16,402 bases of DNA from Acidobacteriota bacterium (GTDB lineage Bacteria > Acidobacteriota > Terriglobia > Terriglobales > Acidobacteriaceae), in assembly GCA_003225595.1 (NCBI GenBank), contig QIAR01000197.1, forward strand, positions 1-16,402, read 5' to 3'. Both the position numbers and the translations under genes were made by a program. The notes under the pieces are model-generated. The model did not search any database. It was given only the letters and a program-made list of their open reading frames with translations, and was not told where the DNA came from. Below are positions 16,382 to 16,402 of this stretch, one piece after another. Positions within the stretch are counted from its first letter, which is position 1. Each line of letters begins with the position of its first letter.

Positions 16382-16402
16382 GGCCTCATCTCCACTCGCT
16401 GG

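Overview
The window reads like a chromosomal segment of a GC-rich soil or environmental bacterium. I lean towards Acidobacteriota (Terriglobia-like) from the style of the class II ribonucleotide reductase, the many membrane glycosyltransferase-like proteins and the cheA-cheB-cheY-cheX gene order. This is an inference without database support. There are no rRNA or tRNA genes, no CRISPR array and no complete mobile element that I can see.

Left part (1-2853). A B12-dependent ribonucleotide reductase (nrdJ, minus strand) runs off the left edge. Its frame breaks near 465-470, where a short stretch of conserved sequence is missing. Further on it carries an array of 18-bp repeats (15-187) that stays in frame and encodes a hexapeptide repeat. 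Upstream are a candidate promoter with an NrdR-box-like element, a possible 44-codon ORF, a frame-broken small PGDYLV-type gene and about 420 bp with no convincing gene.

Middle part (2854-8376), mostly minus strand. It holds an FAD-dependent phytoene-desaturase-like oxidoreductase downstream of a lipase-maturation-factor/HTTM-like membrane protein, a small conserved-looking hypothetical protein with a good sigma70-type promoter, and a large GT-C-like polytopic membrane protein. A frame-broken small membrane-protein gene sits on the plus strand between two of these.

Accessory-looking part (8377-11819), plus strand and visibly more AT-rich. It begins with a decayed IS1380-type transposase fragment, followed by a second GT-C-like membrane protein, a DPM1-like GT2 glycosyltransferase, the truncated 5' end of what looks like a GT4 glycosyltransferase, and a small secreted protein. 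The two glycosyltransferase genes plausibly work as a pair: the GT2 would make a polyprenyl-phosphate sugar and the GT-C would use it outside the membrane.

Right part (12003-16381), minus strand. This is a tight chemotaxis operon cheA-cheB-cheY-cheX. The histidine kinase CheA would feed phosphate to the methylesterase CheB and to a stand-alone receiver, and the CheX phosphatase would remove phosphate from the receiver. Receptor, CheW and CheR genes are not in the window.

A recurring theme is broken reading frames: nrdJ, the PGDYLV gene, the small membrane gene, the transposase and the GT4. The large genes between them are intact. This is either real gene decay or local sequence or assembly error, and the nrdJ break deserves checking first.
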